Assembly: GCA_900642245.1 (NCBI GenBank)
Contig: CAAAJI010000003.1
Location: 700,246-764,245, forward strand
DNA: 64,000 nt
Direction: 5' to 3'
Source: Fragilaria radians
Lineage: Eukaryota > Bacillariophyta > Fragilariophyceae > Fragilariales > Fragilariaceae
Shown: piece by piece, positions 10,082 to 19,749 of the stretch
Position numbering within the stretch: position 1 is the stretch's first letter
Layout of the letters: the number at the start of each line of letters is the position of its first letter
Translations under genes and position numbers: made by a program
Notes under the pieces: generated by a model
What the model was told of the DNA's origin: nothing
Databases searched by the model: none
The model's input: only the letters and a program-made list of their open reading frames with translations

Positions 10082-11449
10082 TTAATAACTTGCTGCATTA
10101 TTGTTTCTTTGCTCCCATTCCAATTTGACTTGCTTTGCAATAATTTTAGAGGCTCTATCGATTTCCTCAGCAGTGTTTGAAGGACCAACAGACAACCTCA
10201 AAGTACCCCTTGCATATTCTTCCGGAACATTCATGGCTTTCAAAACAGGAGATACCTTTCCTATTCCATCAGAATGACAGGCAGCACCAGCGCTGGCTGC
10301 AACTAAGTGTCCTATGGCATTGAGCAATGCTCCACTCACTATTCCTGGAATGCCAATACTTAAGGTATTTGGTAAGCGATGCCTTTTATCCAAGGGTCCG
10401 TTAGGTTTAATTTCAGCGCCAATGTCACGTTTTAAGTTTTCTAGCAATCGAGAGCGTAAATTTTCCATATGAAGACTTGTGTTGTCCAAAGTTTGTAACG
10501 CCAGCTCCGCCGCTTTGCCCATGCCAACGATGTAGGGTACATTCTCGGTCCCCCCCCTTCGACCTCCTTCTTGTCCTCCTCCGATAAGCATGATTCCTCG
10601 GTTCTCGGGTAGGTCACCCGCGCAGCCATCTCTAACGTACAATGCTGCAACACCTTTCGGAGCACCTATCTTGTGACCAACTAAGGTGATCATGTCGACA
10701 TCTTGACAGAAAGATGCCACATCTACTTTACCACACGCTTGAGCGGCGTCTGTGTGGAATAATATGTTTTGACTTCGAGAATACTCCGCAATTTGCTTTA
10801 TGGGCTGTAAGGCTCCTGATTCATTATTCGCAAGCATGACCGTTACTAGCATGGTATTTTCTTGGATTGCATTGATGACATCTTGCGACTTGACACGTCC
10901 ATCCGCTTGCACAGGAACATACGTGACTGAAATTAGGCCATCATATTCCATTGCTTTCAGGCACTCAGTTATGGCTGGATGCTCCACGTTGGTTGTGACA
11001 ACGTGACGCTTTGTAGATGATTTAATTGCTAAGTGGACGGCCAAGTTATCAGATTCTGTCCCACATCCTGTGAACCAAATAGTGGATGAAGGCTCGTCTT
11101 GTTTGCCAAGAAAATTTAACAAAGATCTTCTTGCGCTATCGATTGCTTTTTTTGGCTCTTGACCATAGTAGTGGCTCGATGAAGGATTACCAAAATGTAC
11201 TGTGAAGAACGGCATCATGGCATCAAGAACCAAAGGATTTATTGGCGTAGTACCATTGTAGTCAAGGTAAATGCATTCTGAAGTCTCTTTCGCTAAGAGC
11301 AAAGACTCTTCTACATCATTGGATGACATCTTTCGAGTACTTTCCAAAAGTATTTTGCTTACGGCAATTGTGCAGTAGACACAAAACGTCCATAAAAGAT
11401 TCCATGTAAGAATAATTCCTCTTGTCACTTGAAAATGAACGGAATCCAT
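10082..11449 (-). CDS. Cysteine desulfurase / selenocysteine lyase-like PLP enzyme
   Basis: A 455-residue fold-type I aminotransferase (class V). It should remove sulfur (or selenium) from cysteine (or selenocysteine), leaving a persulfide on its own cysteine. Seen in the sequence: the N-terminal YLDYNGTTP motif, His157 stacking on PLP, D234 and Q237 in HTDAAQ, the PLP lysine K260 in GHKIGAPKG, and the catalytic loop SAGAACHSD with Cys391. The GAACHSD loop and the GTLRLSVGPS tail resemble selenocysteine lyase (SCLY) more than mitochondrial NFS1 or plastid SufS. Residues 11-35 are hydrophobic and could be a signal anchor or targeting leader. A second in-frame ATG at 11329 (Met41) would give a soluble form that keeps the whole enzyme. 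The gene converges on the ABC gene with 28 bp between stop codons. Confidence 0.88.
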   Translation of the reverse strand: MDSVHFQVTRGIILTWNLLWTFCVYCTIAVSKILLESTRKMSSNDVEESLLLAKETSECIYLDYNGTTPINPLVLDAMMPFFTVHFGNPSSSHYYGQEPKKAIDSARRSLLNFLGKQDEPSSTIWFTGCGTESDNLAVHLAIKSSTKRHVVTTNVEHPAITECLKAMEYDGLISVTYVPVQADGRVKSQDVINAIQENTMLVTVMLANNESGALQPIKQIAEYSRSQNILFHTDAAQACGKVDVASFCQDVDMITLVGHKIGAPKGVAALYVRDGCAGDLPENRGIMLIGGGQEGGRRGGTENVPYIVGMGKAAELALQTLDNTSLHMENLRSRLLENLKRDIGAEIKPNGPLDKRHRLPNTLSIGIPGIVSGALLNAIGHLVAASAGAACHSDGIGKVSPVLKAMNVPEEYARGTLRLSVGPSNTAEEIDRASKIIAKQVKLEWEQRNNNAASY

Positions 11450-11839
11450 CTAGCTTTCGCTTTCGAGAAGACAGAGAATAGAATAAAAGTGGAATGGATA
11501 CTTGAATTAAGAATTACCAGGAAAATGAACAAGACTTCAGCACTTTGAATTCTAAGTGAGCATAGATGCCCACTGGGTTCCTGGCTCATTTGACAATTTA
11601 TGCTTCAAGGTCAACCCTGAATTTTGAATCTATTCTTTGAAGTATATTCCATCAGAGGATTCAACAAAAGTCAACCTTAATGCACTACTTTTACTGGATA
11701 AAAGATATGAGATGTACTCTTATACGATCTTAAGCTCATTTATAGCATTGGCATTCATATCAAAAAATTAGAAGATGACGGATTTGACTACAATCCGTGT
11801 TGTTCCATTTTTTGGAAAGAGTGAAGAGTGGCTACCTAG
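11450..11839. other. Spacer upstream of the desulfurase gene
   Basis: About 390 bp without a gene. It should hold the promoter of the minus-strand desulfurase gene starting at 11449; no specific motif is recognised. Confidence 0.4.
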
Positions 11840-13900
11840 AGCAATAAGTCCTTAGCTAAAGCTAGGCACTTCGGATTCAAGGATGTGATGTTGGGAAATT
11901 TGGATATCCCCAAGTCTAATAAAAATTTGGATGGATGAAGAGGCGTAAGATTGCAGATCTGAATGAAATCGTGTACATGGGAACTATTCTTATCTTTTGA
12001 TGACATGTCTAGTAGTGGCAACGTTGCCTTTAATTCAGTTAATGGATGCAGAGAAAAACGCAAATATGGCGTGGGAAAGATTGAAGAACATGTCTGAATC
12101 CTTACCTGCCACTTCAACGGTAAAGCTGGTGAATTCTGTCAGTGTTCCTTGAAAAAGAACCAGGATAATGAGATTTGTTTGACTGAGTATGAAGAAATGG
12201 GATCAATCATTTTGGACAATCAATTTGTGATTTATATATTAAGCAGCATGGTGTCAGAATGCAAACGTCAATTGGCTTCAAAAGAGAAAAGCTAAGGAGA
12301 AGAGTCAAATCTCCTTCCTGTTAATGAGATTAGAGATGATCTAAATCTTCTTTTTTAAAAATTGAAGATGAAGTAAAATGAAGGGAATGAGGATAAAGTA
12401 TGGAAGATCTGGTTTTATCTGGTGGTCAGTTTTAATGAAGTTGTCACGAAATTGCAAAAACTGAAAACATCGAAATGGCGATAACAACGGAAATTCAAAA
12501 AATGGTGCTTATTGATTAACATAGGCGTGTTCATTCAAAGAAGGATTGTTCCGAGGAAAAAAAATAGAAGCCACTGAAATAACTACAACAGTAATACAAG
12601 TAGCCACAGTAAGCTGGTGAAATTTTAATTTGACAGATGTGGTATTTACGGCAACATCTGAGCAAGAAAAAATTGACTGATGACATTTGAATATATGACA
12701 GTGGTACCTGTGGACATTTTATTGAAGGGATAGGGAACGTTAGAGCCAGTCTTGAAGAAATCAAGATTGGAAACAGAAATTGCTTTATGCTGCTCTAAGC
12801 GTTTATACAAATTGTAAATTATGATCTAAGAACTTACTTTTATCCTAGATCTCTTGTGAATCAATTGCAACGTGTTTCCTTGACCCCGTAGTCTCTTTAG
12901 CTTACGTGTTAGATTCAACACTTAACATTTAGACTTTGTGACCTTAGATTCACAGCTTAGATTCATCAATCGTGAATCTTGATAGATTCCTGTTTGTTAC
13001 TTAGGAATCTGTAATAGTTATTCCTACCGTATTGATATGACGGTCCTGAAAAGATATTCAATGATCTTCTTCATTTATAAGCAATATTAAGCATCACTAA
13101 ATGTATATAAGACTATGTCTTAATTGAATTTGTGGAGAGTATAGAAAGAATAGTTAATCATGTAACCTATTCTTGTTTTAGATGAGTAAATACAAGAATA
13201 TTAATTCTACTATTATTTACTATGTATGAACGAAAAATTTGGACGTCTCCAGTATTGGTGCAAACACACATCTATTAGCCTTAGCAATTTATTATAATAT
13301 TATTAGACTATATTGCTTACAACCTATAGTGTTAGTTATTATCTTAATGAACTTAACCCAAGGTATGTCAGAAATGACTGCTACCAAAGTTGCAAATTTA
13401 AAATGTGAGTTGGTACAAGATGACAGTACTACGTTAGAAATTAGTTTGAAAAAATTCAGTTATGTTCCAGATTTCTGGGAGAACCAGCCTTACTATTGTA
13501 CTCCAGAATGGATTCAATTTAAAAAAGAGTGGAGTTTTGATTTGTTTATCAAAAGATTCTGCTACTGTGCTTCACTTTGCCACTACCAATGGTTTTGTTT
13601 CCCGATTTTATGATGATCATCATTCAGCCCGACATCATTTACAGAGTAAACAGCAATACAAAGACTATGATCTTAATAAATTACATCAAGTTTTTTGGTC
13701 ATTGTGGAGTTGAAGCATTGAATAATACAAGTAAGTTTCACATTATAATTGTATAATTGTGTTTGGTGATTGTCAAGAATGCAAAAATTGTGACACAGAA
13801 AGGCAAAATTTTAACAATATTTAGTAGCGCAGTAGTAATTTATCTCAAATAAAAGATTATATTGACTTTAGTTCAATCAAAGAGAATAGTTTTGGAGAAG
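11840..13900 (+). mobile_element. Decayed Copia (Ty1) element: gag, protease, pre-integrase
   Basis: Reading across stops and frameshifts gives Copia domains in order. Gag N-part near 11856-11930 reads ARHFGFKDVMLGNLDIPK. Gag core near 12190-12350 includes ILDNQFVIYIL and NEIRDDLNLLF, shared with the relic at 41.6 kb. The aspartic protease active site DSGT lies at 12697-12708. Its continuation IKIGN stops at 12780 and resumes after the inserted LTR as MTATKVANLKCEL, then KFSYVPDFWENL. A pre-integrase segment follows (DLNKLHQVF near 13670, then GDCQECKN near 13770). No intact frame remains. Integrase core, RT and RNase H are not recognisable, so the element is 3' truncated or too diverged to read. 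Confidence 0.75.
12781..13370 (+). repeat. Solo LTR with 5-bp target duplication
   Basis: 590 bp beginning TGCTTTATGC and ending GGTATGTCA. The pentamer gaaat lies directly on each side (12776-12780 and 13371-13375), as expected of an LTR insertion. It shares long blocks with the minus-strand copy at 17847-18420 over its whole length, including gctgctctaag, atgacggtcctga, catttataagcaatatt and gacgtctccagtat. The tttataag block may be the LTR promoter TATA box. No internal region follows, so it is a recombination remnant. It sits within the protease region of an older Copia copy. Confidence 0.9.
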
Positions 13901-14356
13901 CCAAGTTTGGGCACTCATAGTTTATGACGATTCAGACTACTGCTGGATTTTCTATCTGAAAATAAATCTGAATTAAACGTCAACATCATCGTACTCAATG
14001 ACTTGATGATAACAGGAGACAATGCAAAGTATATCCGTTGCAACGATTCTGGTGAGAATAAGTCACTTCAAAGCATACCAAGCGAAAGGCTTTGGAATCA
14101 AGTTCGAGTATAAAGATCAAGCAGAGAAAAGATAAAGTTGAAGGAAAGTTTCAGTCTTCCTACGGCTGGAATTGATAAAATGTTAAATGCAGCCATTTTG
14201 AAAGATGAATTCAGAAACTAAACTCTTCGACATTTTTCTAAAAGCTTTTATTGAGATAATAGTAAGATTATTTTGAAAGATTTAGTAGTTTTTAGTTTTT
14301 CATGTAATTTCGCTAGATGTTTCCTAATTTTCCGGCGGATTCATCATAGTCTTTCT
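13901..14356. other. Spacer downstream of the Copia relic
   Basis: AT-rich sequence between the last readable Copia motif and the stop codon of the GH99-like gene. It may contain decayed integrase sequence, but none is recognisable. Confidence 0.4.
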
Positions 14357-16117
14357 TCATAGACTATTCGCAGTACCTTGACGTAGGATGTCAAGATACA
14401 ATTCTCCGTAGCCAACATACTCAACCCCCATCGTGTAATTGTATGGTGAATTTGAGGCAGCACCAATCACTGGCTCAATTTGTGTGTCCTCATGCCACTC
14501 ATTGAAAGAATTCACCATAAGTAGATTGTCGACTGTTTCGTCGACTAAATATCTGGCTAATTTAAGGCTCGCTTTCAACAGAGAACCCTCAGGGCTCTTA
14601 GCAGAGAGTTTTCTTGAAAGAGGTGCATGATCAGCATCCAGTCGGACCCCTCGATCGTTGTAGCCTGGGCTAACAGTTGGAATGAAACCACATTTTTTCA
14701 AGTGAGCTTCTCCACGCCATCCTCGTTGCTTTTTGTAGTATGCTTCAACAGTATCTGAACCAGCATATCCTGTTGCCAACATGGAACCATACACATCATA
14801 ATTAGTTAATGCATCTAAATATAGAAAAGGAAGATAGGTTTCATCATTCCTTGAAGGTGGAGACCCAAAGACATGATCGCCAACAAGATAAATATTGTGG
14901 CCCCAAAATTCCGCTACTGATCGCATCAGCAGAATAACTTCCTCGATATTACCGATTATTTCTAGCTTGCGCGTCAAATAAACGAAAAGGACTGGGCGAT
15001 CGTCGATTCGATAGTAATTTGGGTGATCAAAATAGGTTTTACAGATGTATTCGATATCTTCTTCCACGTTCGCAGTAGAGAAATTGCTGCTTTCCCTTAT
15101 CCGACCGTTTGTTTCATACAGTAAGGCAACCTGATGATCGCCTAAATCGCGGTGCTTCAAAATTATGTTTTTCGTCGTTGAATCTTCTATTCGATTAAAA
15201 CCCCACCAAGAAGTCACCCATAGTCTAATATTCGCATAACGACTCCATGACAAATGCTTACCAATAATCTCCGGATCAGTGTCGTTGTATTCTCCCAGTA
15301 AAGGAAGTTGGTTGATTTCTCGCCGCAAATAACCTTGTCCACCATGAAAATCACTTCCATGCCAAGGATAGTAATATGCTCCAACTGTTATGTTAGACGG
15401 AGGTGGACCTAAAAACGTAGGTGCCATAGTTGGCATATATGAAGGCGACAGAGAGTTTGATGGTGCGGGAGATTGCGTAGGGGGGTACTGCCTAGGCCTA
15501 ATTGAAAAGATATTTTCCACTGTCAGAGATTCACCACGAATGCACGAAGCAACTATGAGACCGATAACAGGCAGCATGAAAATCATAGCTAAGATACATG
15601 AGTACCGGAGGCAGCACGAATAGCTGATTCGATTGAGCAACGGAATCATATTCATGGAAATACTTTTTTTATTTTCTTTCTCTGATAAATCCAAAGAGTC
15701 AGATCGATCTGTTTGATCCCATGATGGGAATCTCCCATTATCTGTATCCTTAATGTAATGGCTGCGTAGAGCGAATCTCGGAAGATGAACTTGATTGGAA
15801 CTTGTTGCACTTAGATCTCTAGCCGAGGCGATTGACAACGACGATTTTCCTTCATCAATACTTGAAATTTGCTCCGAGAGATGATTGACGTGCAAAGTAT
15901 TTGAATTAATTTCCCGATGCTCCAAAACTTGAGGGGCGCCGTAGATCATCTCTACCGAAGCTATGTGCTTTTGATACGCGCTTCTTGGCGAAATGATTTC
16001 CATTTCCTTATTGATTGTGTGAACATTTCTGTGGCTCTCTGATGTAAACGGGCTGTCGCTAAATACCACCCAGTCTTCCTCAGGATCCTTTCGATAATGA
16101 GGTGAGAATATGCTCAT
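14357..16117 (-). CDS. GH99-like glycosidase (endo-alpha-mannosidase family), type II membrane protein
   Basis: A 586-residue single-exon protein. A 170-residue Ser-rich hydrophilic N-tail precedes one membrane segment (about 172-192, ILAMIFMLPVIGLIVAS). A Pro/Ser stem (about 208-242) and then the catalytic domain follow. The domain opens with VGAYYYPWHG and contains the hallmark NSFNEWHEDTQIEPV at 536-550, which matches the NEWHEGTQIE block of family GH99, where the catalytic glutamates lie. GH99 enzymes such as MANEA cut glucosylated mannose arms of N-glycans in the Golgi, and the type II topology fits a Golgi location. Several N-x-S/T sites lie on the lumenal side. The cytosolic tail is far longer than in animal MANEA. 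Exact substrate is unproven; the gene could belong to a related bacterial-type GH99/WbsX branch. Confidence 0.78.
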   Translation of the reverse strand: MSIFSPHYRKDPEEDWVVFSDSPFTSESHRNVHTINKEMEIISPRSAYQKHIASVEMIYGAPQVLEHREINSNTLHVNHLSEQISSIDEGKSSLSIASARDLSATSSNQVHLPRFALRSHYIKDTDNGRFPSWDQTDRSDSLDLSEKENKKSISMNMIPLLNRISYSCCLRYSCILAMIFMLPVIGLIVASCIRGESLTVENIFSIRPRQYPPTQSPAPSNSLSPSYMPTMAPTFLGPPPSNITVGAYYYPWHGSDFHGGQGYLRREINQLPLLGEYNDTDPEIIGKHLSWSRYANIRLWVTSWWGFNRIEDSTTKNIILKHRDLGDHQVALLYETNGRIRESSNFSTANVEEDIEYICKTYFDHPNYYRIDDRPVLFVYLTRKLEIIGNIEEVILLMRSVAEFWGHNIYLVGDHVFGSPPSRNDETYLPFLYLDALTNYDVYGSMLATGYAGSDTVEAYYKKQRGWRGEAHLKKCGFIPTVSPGYNDRGVRLDADHAPLSRKLSAKSPEGSLLKASLKLARYLVDETVDNLLMVNSFNEWHEDTQIEPVIGAASNSPYNYTMGVEYVGYGELYLDILRQGTANSL

Positions 16118-17841
16118 GGCTTATAAAATCCTTGCTTGTGAAGAAAAAAAATCTCGGAAGTAATTGTGACAAACAAATGCGATGTACATGATTTATCCCC
16201 GACTCTGATATTCATTTTAATGTAGGAAAGAAAAGTTTGAATTTGCAAACCGTTCAAATTTGTCACACGCTGAACCAGTATAGATTTTTCAAATCTTCAC
16301 GAAAGTAGTTCCGGACATTAGAAGATGAATTTCAGGGCTATTAAGTTCAATGTTTAAATTTTGTCAAGAATTTTTAAATGTGAGGAACTTAATTATTAGC
16401 GTTGATGCTCCCCAATTGAGCTGTCTTGCCTCGTTGAGCAAAAGGATGTTTCAGAAATTAATGCTATTCTCATTGTATCCTAACTTTCATTTTTCCTTTG
16501 AATTTTAATCAAAAGGAGTCTTGTCCTTGCACGTGAACGATGTAATGCAGCAGTGTCAAACATTTTTTCCTTTGAATTTCAATCAAAAGGTTTCTTGTCC
16601 TGTTTTTCCAGTTCTATATTAGCTTCCCTTATAGGGGACTTCTTCCCATTTATCTGTTTATATAGTTGGGAAGCATATACTTAAGGAACGTGAATGATCC
16701 TCATAGAGGTATTTTTCAGGCTTTGAACCCACACAAGATCAATTGTTACCAACATACATTTATTTATGTAACATTTTTCTTGGACAGTCCCTTCAGAAAT
16801 AAAGCTAACTGCCAAATCACATGCGTACTCCGTACTCCTAATGGTCTTTCACTATTCCATATTCAGACTTCTGCATCTGCCTTAAATTTAAAAAGATTTC
16901 AAGTCTTTCGGTGGCTGTATGATATGATTCAGCATTCAGATATCTGCACTAAACTTTGATCTTCCTAGTTTTATTAATGCCATACAAATGAAAAAAATTC
17001 AAGGAACGTTTCGTGGGCTACATGCTATGACTCTACGTTCAGATTTAAGATCTTGCCTTAGAATCAGTCAACTTAGTAATCTCCCAGTATCTGATGAGTC
17101 TTTCAATGATGTCTACATACGTAGGGTCTTGGATGAACTTCAAGACAACACAAAAGGAATTTATCCCGGCAAGTAAAGACAAATTCAATCGTTATATGAT
17201 CTACCATGATCAAGGTAGCTACATGCTGCTATGGTTTTGCTGGATCATATGTCCCAGAATGTATAATATTCTAGCTCAAAACATTTATACTGACTAGAGG
17301 AATTGGAGTTATGATATACTCAATGAAGGTTATCGAGCTGTAACAATTTTTTTATCGCTTTAAATGTTCTTGTAGACTGTTTTTCTGGGTGCTTCAAACT
17401 GGTGATGTCAACAGGATACTGTTATTGTACTCACCTACGCTTTAGAATTAAAACTTAAAGGAGCAGGTTCTTTTTTGTAGTTTTGTCCTCTGCTACTTGA
17501 GCTGCTAACAGGCATTTTTGAGGCCTTACTTGGCATGCCTACCCAACATCACTTCTAAACCTAATAATCACCCATATACCTACTCCTTTTATATGATTCC
17601 AGGCATTAACTTTTAAAATTCGGAGTGGATGCTTTACAGTGAGATTTGTGCTTTCAAGATGTTGCAACATCTTAATAATGATCATTAGGTGTACAATTGA
17701 GTTGATGGGATGGTCAAGCCAAATTAGCAGTTCAGATTCAGTCTTTGGTCAGATAACTATAAAGATGTATTCTAATCGTCTATTTCTACCTGAAATTGGG
17801 AAGTAGAAGCAGTGGGATTTGAATCCATTAGGGCACAGAAA
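16118..17841. other. Spacer with no recognised gene
   Basis: 1.7 kb between the GH99-like gene and the inverted LTR. Short frames at 16666-16959 and 16988-17176 are not recognised. The first part should hold the promoter of the GH99-like gene. A short direct duplication lies at 16488-16601. Confidence 0.5.
16488..16601 (+). repeat. About 40-bp direct duplication, two copies
   Basis: Copy one (16488-16526) and copy two (16561-16601) share tttcctttgaattt, then aatcaaaagg, then tcttgtcct, with a few mismatches, separated by about 34 bp. It is a local duplication of unknown origin. Confidence 0.75.
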
Positions 17842-17846
17842 TGTTG

Positions 17847-18420
17847 TGACATACCTTTGAGTTAAGTTTGTTAAGATAATACCTAACACTATAGGTTGTA
17901 AGCAATACAGTCTCGCAATACTACAATAGGTTACTAGACTAAGAGATTTGTGAGTGTACCGATACTGGAGACGTCCAAGTTATCATTAGTATATAGTAAA
18001 TAATACTAGAAACAACATTCTTATATGATCTCATCTAAATCTAGAATATGTTGCATAGTTAACTATTCTTTCTATACCTTCCACAAATTCAGTTAAGACA
18101 TAGTCTTATATGAATTTAGTGATGCTTAATATTGCTTATAAATGAAGAAGATCATTTAATATGTTCTCAGGACCGTCATATCAATACGGCAGGAATAACT
18201 ACAGATTCTCTAGTAACAAAGGGGAATCAATCAAGGTTCACGATTGATGAATCTAAGTTGTGAATCTAGGATCACAATCCTAGAGGCTAAGTGTTGAATC
18301 TAACACGTAAGTTAAAGAGAATACGTAGTCAATCGAAAGTTCACAAGAGCTCTAATGTAAAAGTAACTTTATTAGATTATAATTTACAATTTGTTTAAAC
18401 TCTTAGAGCAGCTTAGCGCA
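17847..18420 (-). repeat. Solo LTR, inverted relative to the 12.8-kb copy, with target duplication
   Basis: 574 bp. Read on the minus strand it starts TGCGCTAAG and ends GGTATGTCA and is collinear with the LTR at 12781-13370. The pentamer tgttg flanks it exactly at 17842-17846 and 18421-18425. No internal coding region is attached, so it is a solo LTR. Together with the first copy it brackets the GH99-like gene as an inverted pair. Confidence 0.9.
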
Positions 18421-18425
18421 TGTTG

Positions 18426-19190
18426 TTGCTAGCTCATGTCATATTAAAACATCCATACCATATTCCAAATTTTGTAATTTAATACCTTTTCTTGTAGACT
18501 GATTCTTCCCAGAGTTCTGAGGAGCTCCATACTGTTGTTTCGATTCAATACTGATCTTATAAAATGCTAATAGTATCATTTTCTAACATGTATTAACCTG
18601 AATCATTGGACATTGGATACCTGAGCAGTGAACGTGATGCAAAAGAAGAGTCTCTTACGATCAGTAGCTTTATTCTTGGTTTCGGAGGAAGACAATTCTT
18701 ATGAAGTTGGCGTCAATTAATACCTTTATCTTCCACAGTATTGACGGACACTTTTTTAAACACTCCATTCAATTTTTCATTTCAAGACGAAGTGTTTAAT
18801 TCCACTATCCTTCTATAGTAACATGAAATATTTGATTCATAGCTCGTCAAACAGAAAAGAGAAAGCCAAGATTGAAAGAACATTGCATTGCCTTTGCTAC
18901 GTCTGGCTAGGATCATTGCATTAAAGGACCTGTCATAACACGCAAAAATCGTTTCAGGTATTGTGTTGGGGTTAAGGGTTAGGTCGTTGATTCCCAAACT
19001 GCGTTCGGATGTCCGCCTTAACCGCTGTTTCCGAATCAAGAATGGCCTGATCGCATTTTGAATTCTCATTCTCCCGAAAGAAAGAAAGATGCGAAGATAT
19101 AGTTCGTTCTACTTTATACTGCCGATGGTTGTAGCTTTATAGTAAGAAAAAATAGTTTCTCCACAATAAATCTTCGAAAGAAGAATATCC
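18426..19190. other. Spacer upstream of the rhodanese gene
   Basis: No recognised gene. A 95-residue minus-strand frame at 18782-19069 is Arg-rich at its start but matches nothing I know and is not called. The last 120 bp should include the rhodanese promoter. Confidence 0.45.
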
Positions 19191-19607
19191 ATGCTCCTTC
19201 CCATTTGGAACCGAATTCTTCCTGTTATCCTGGTTTCCCTAATGTCGCTTCCAGACTATGATACACGCGCTTCCATGTTTGGGATTGCACCACCCTCTAT
19301 TGTATTGCCATTGATGCATGATGTGAGGACAGTGGTTCTTGACGTACGAACAACGGATGAAATCGTTAGCAATGGAAAATTGGAGAATGTGCCACATTGG
19401 GTTCATTTTTCTATGTCCTCATTGGATGCACCAGGACTGGAATCAAACCCGGAAAAGATTGTGGGTACAGACAAGGATGCCCCTGTCGTGATCTATTGTG
19501 GTTCAGGGAAGCGTGCCAACAAAGCAAGGGAAATATTGATGTCAAATGGTTATACTAACGTGGTGAATGCTGGTGCATTTGGAGATATAACATATTTAAA
19601 TAAATAA
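19191..19607 (+). CDS. Small rhodanese-domain protein
   Basis: A 138-residue protein with one rhodanese domain. Seen are VVLDVRTTDE near the N-side of the domain and the active-site loop CGSGKRANKA with the persulfide-forming Cys103, then GYTNVVNAGAF. The CxxGxR loop is complete, so sulfur transfer or thiol chemistry is plausible. The first 20 residues (LLPIWNRILPVILVSLMSL) are hydrophobic and could be a signal peptide or organelle leader. Its sequence resembles stand-alone rhodaneses of the GlpE/PspE size class. The gene ends 142 bp from the convergent Nup133-like gene. The sulfur donor and acceptor are unknown. Confidence 0.85.
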   Translation: MLLPIWNRILPVILVSLMSLPDYDTRASMFGIAPPSIVLPLMHDVRTVVLDVRTTDEIVSNGKLENVPHWVHFSMSSLDAPGLESNPEKIVGTDKDAPVVIYCGSGKRANKAREILMSNGYTNVVNAGAFGDITYLNK

Positions 19608-19749
19608 TCCATAAAATTGAACTATCCTTCAGGGGGAAAGATGAAAGAGTGTCTTTAAAGTCATTACTGTATGTTCTGAATTCCTAACTAGAAACGAAGA
19701 ATGAAAAGAATTTACGGATTTGACGTCCAATTCATTATATCCCACGAGA

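Noticed and set aside
13239..13613. 124-residue plus-strand frame
   Set aside because: It runs from the LTR 3' end into broken Copia protease sequence, so it is a chance join and not a gene.
12781..18420. The two LTRs as ends of one full-length element
   Set aside because: They are in opposite orientation and each has its own different target duplication, so they are independent insertions.
18782..19069. 95-residue minus-strand frame upstream of the rhodanese gene
   Set aside because: No recognised family and no neighbour support; chance cannot be excluded.
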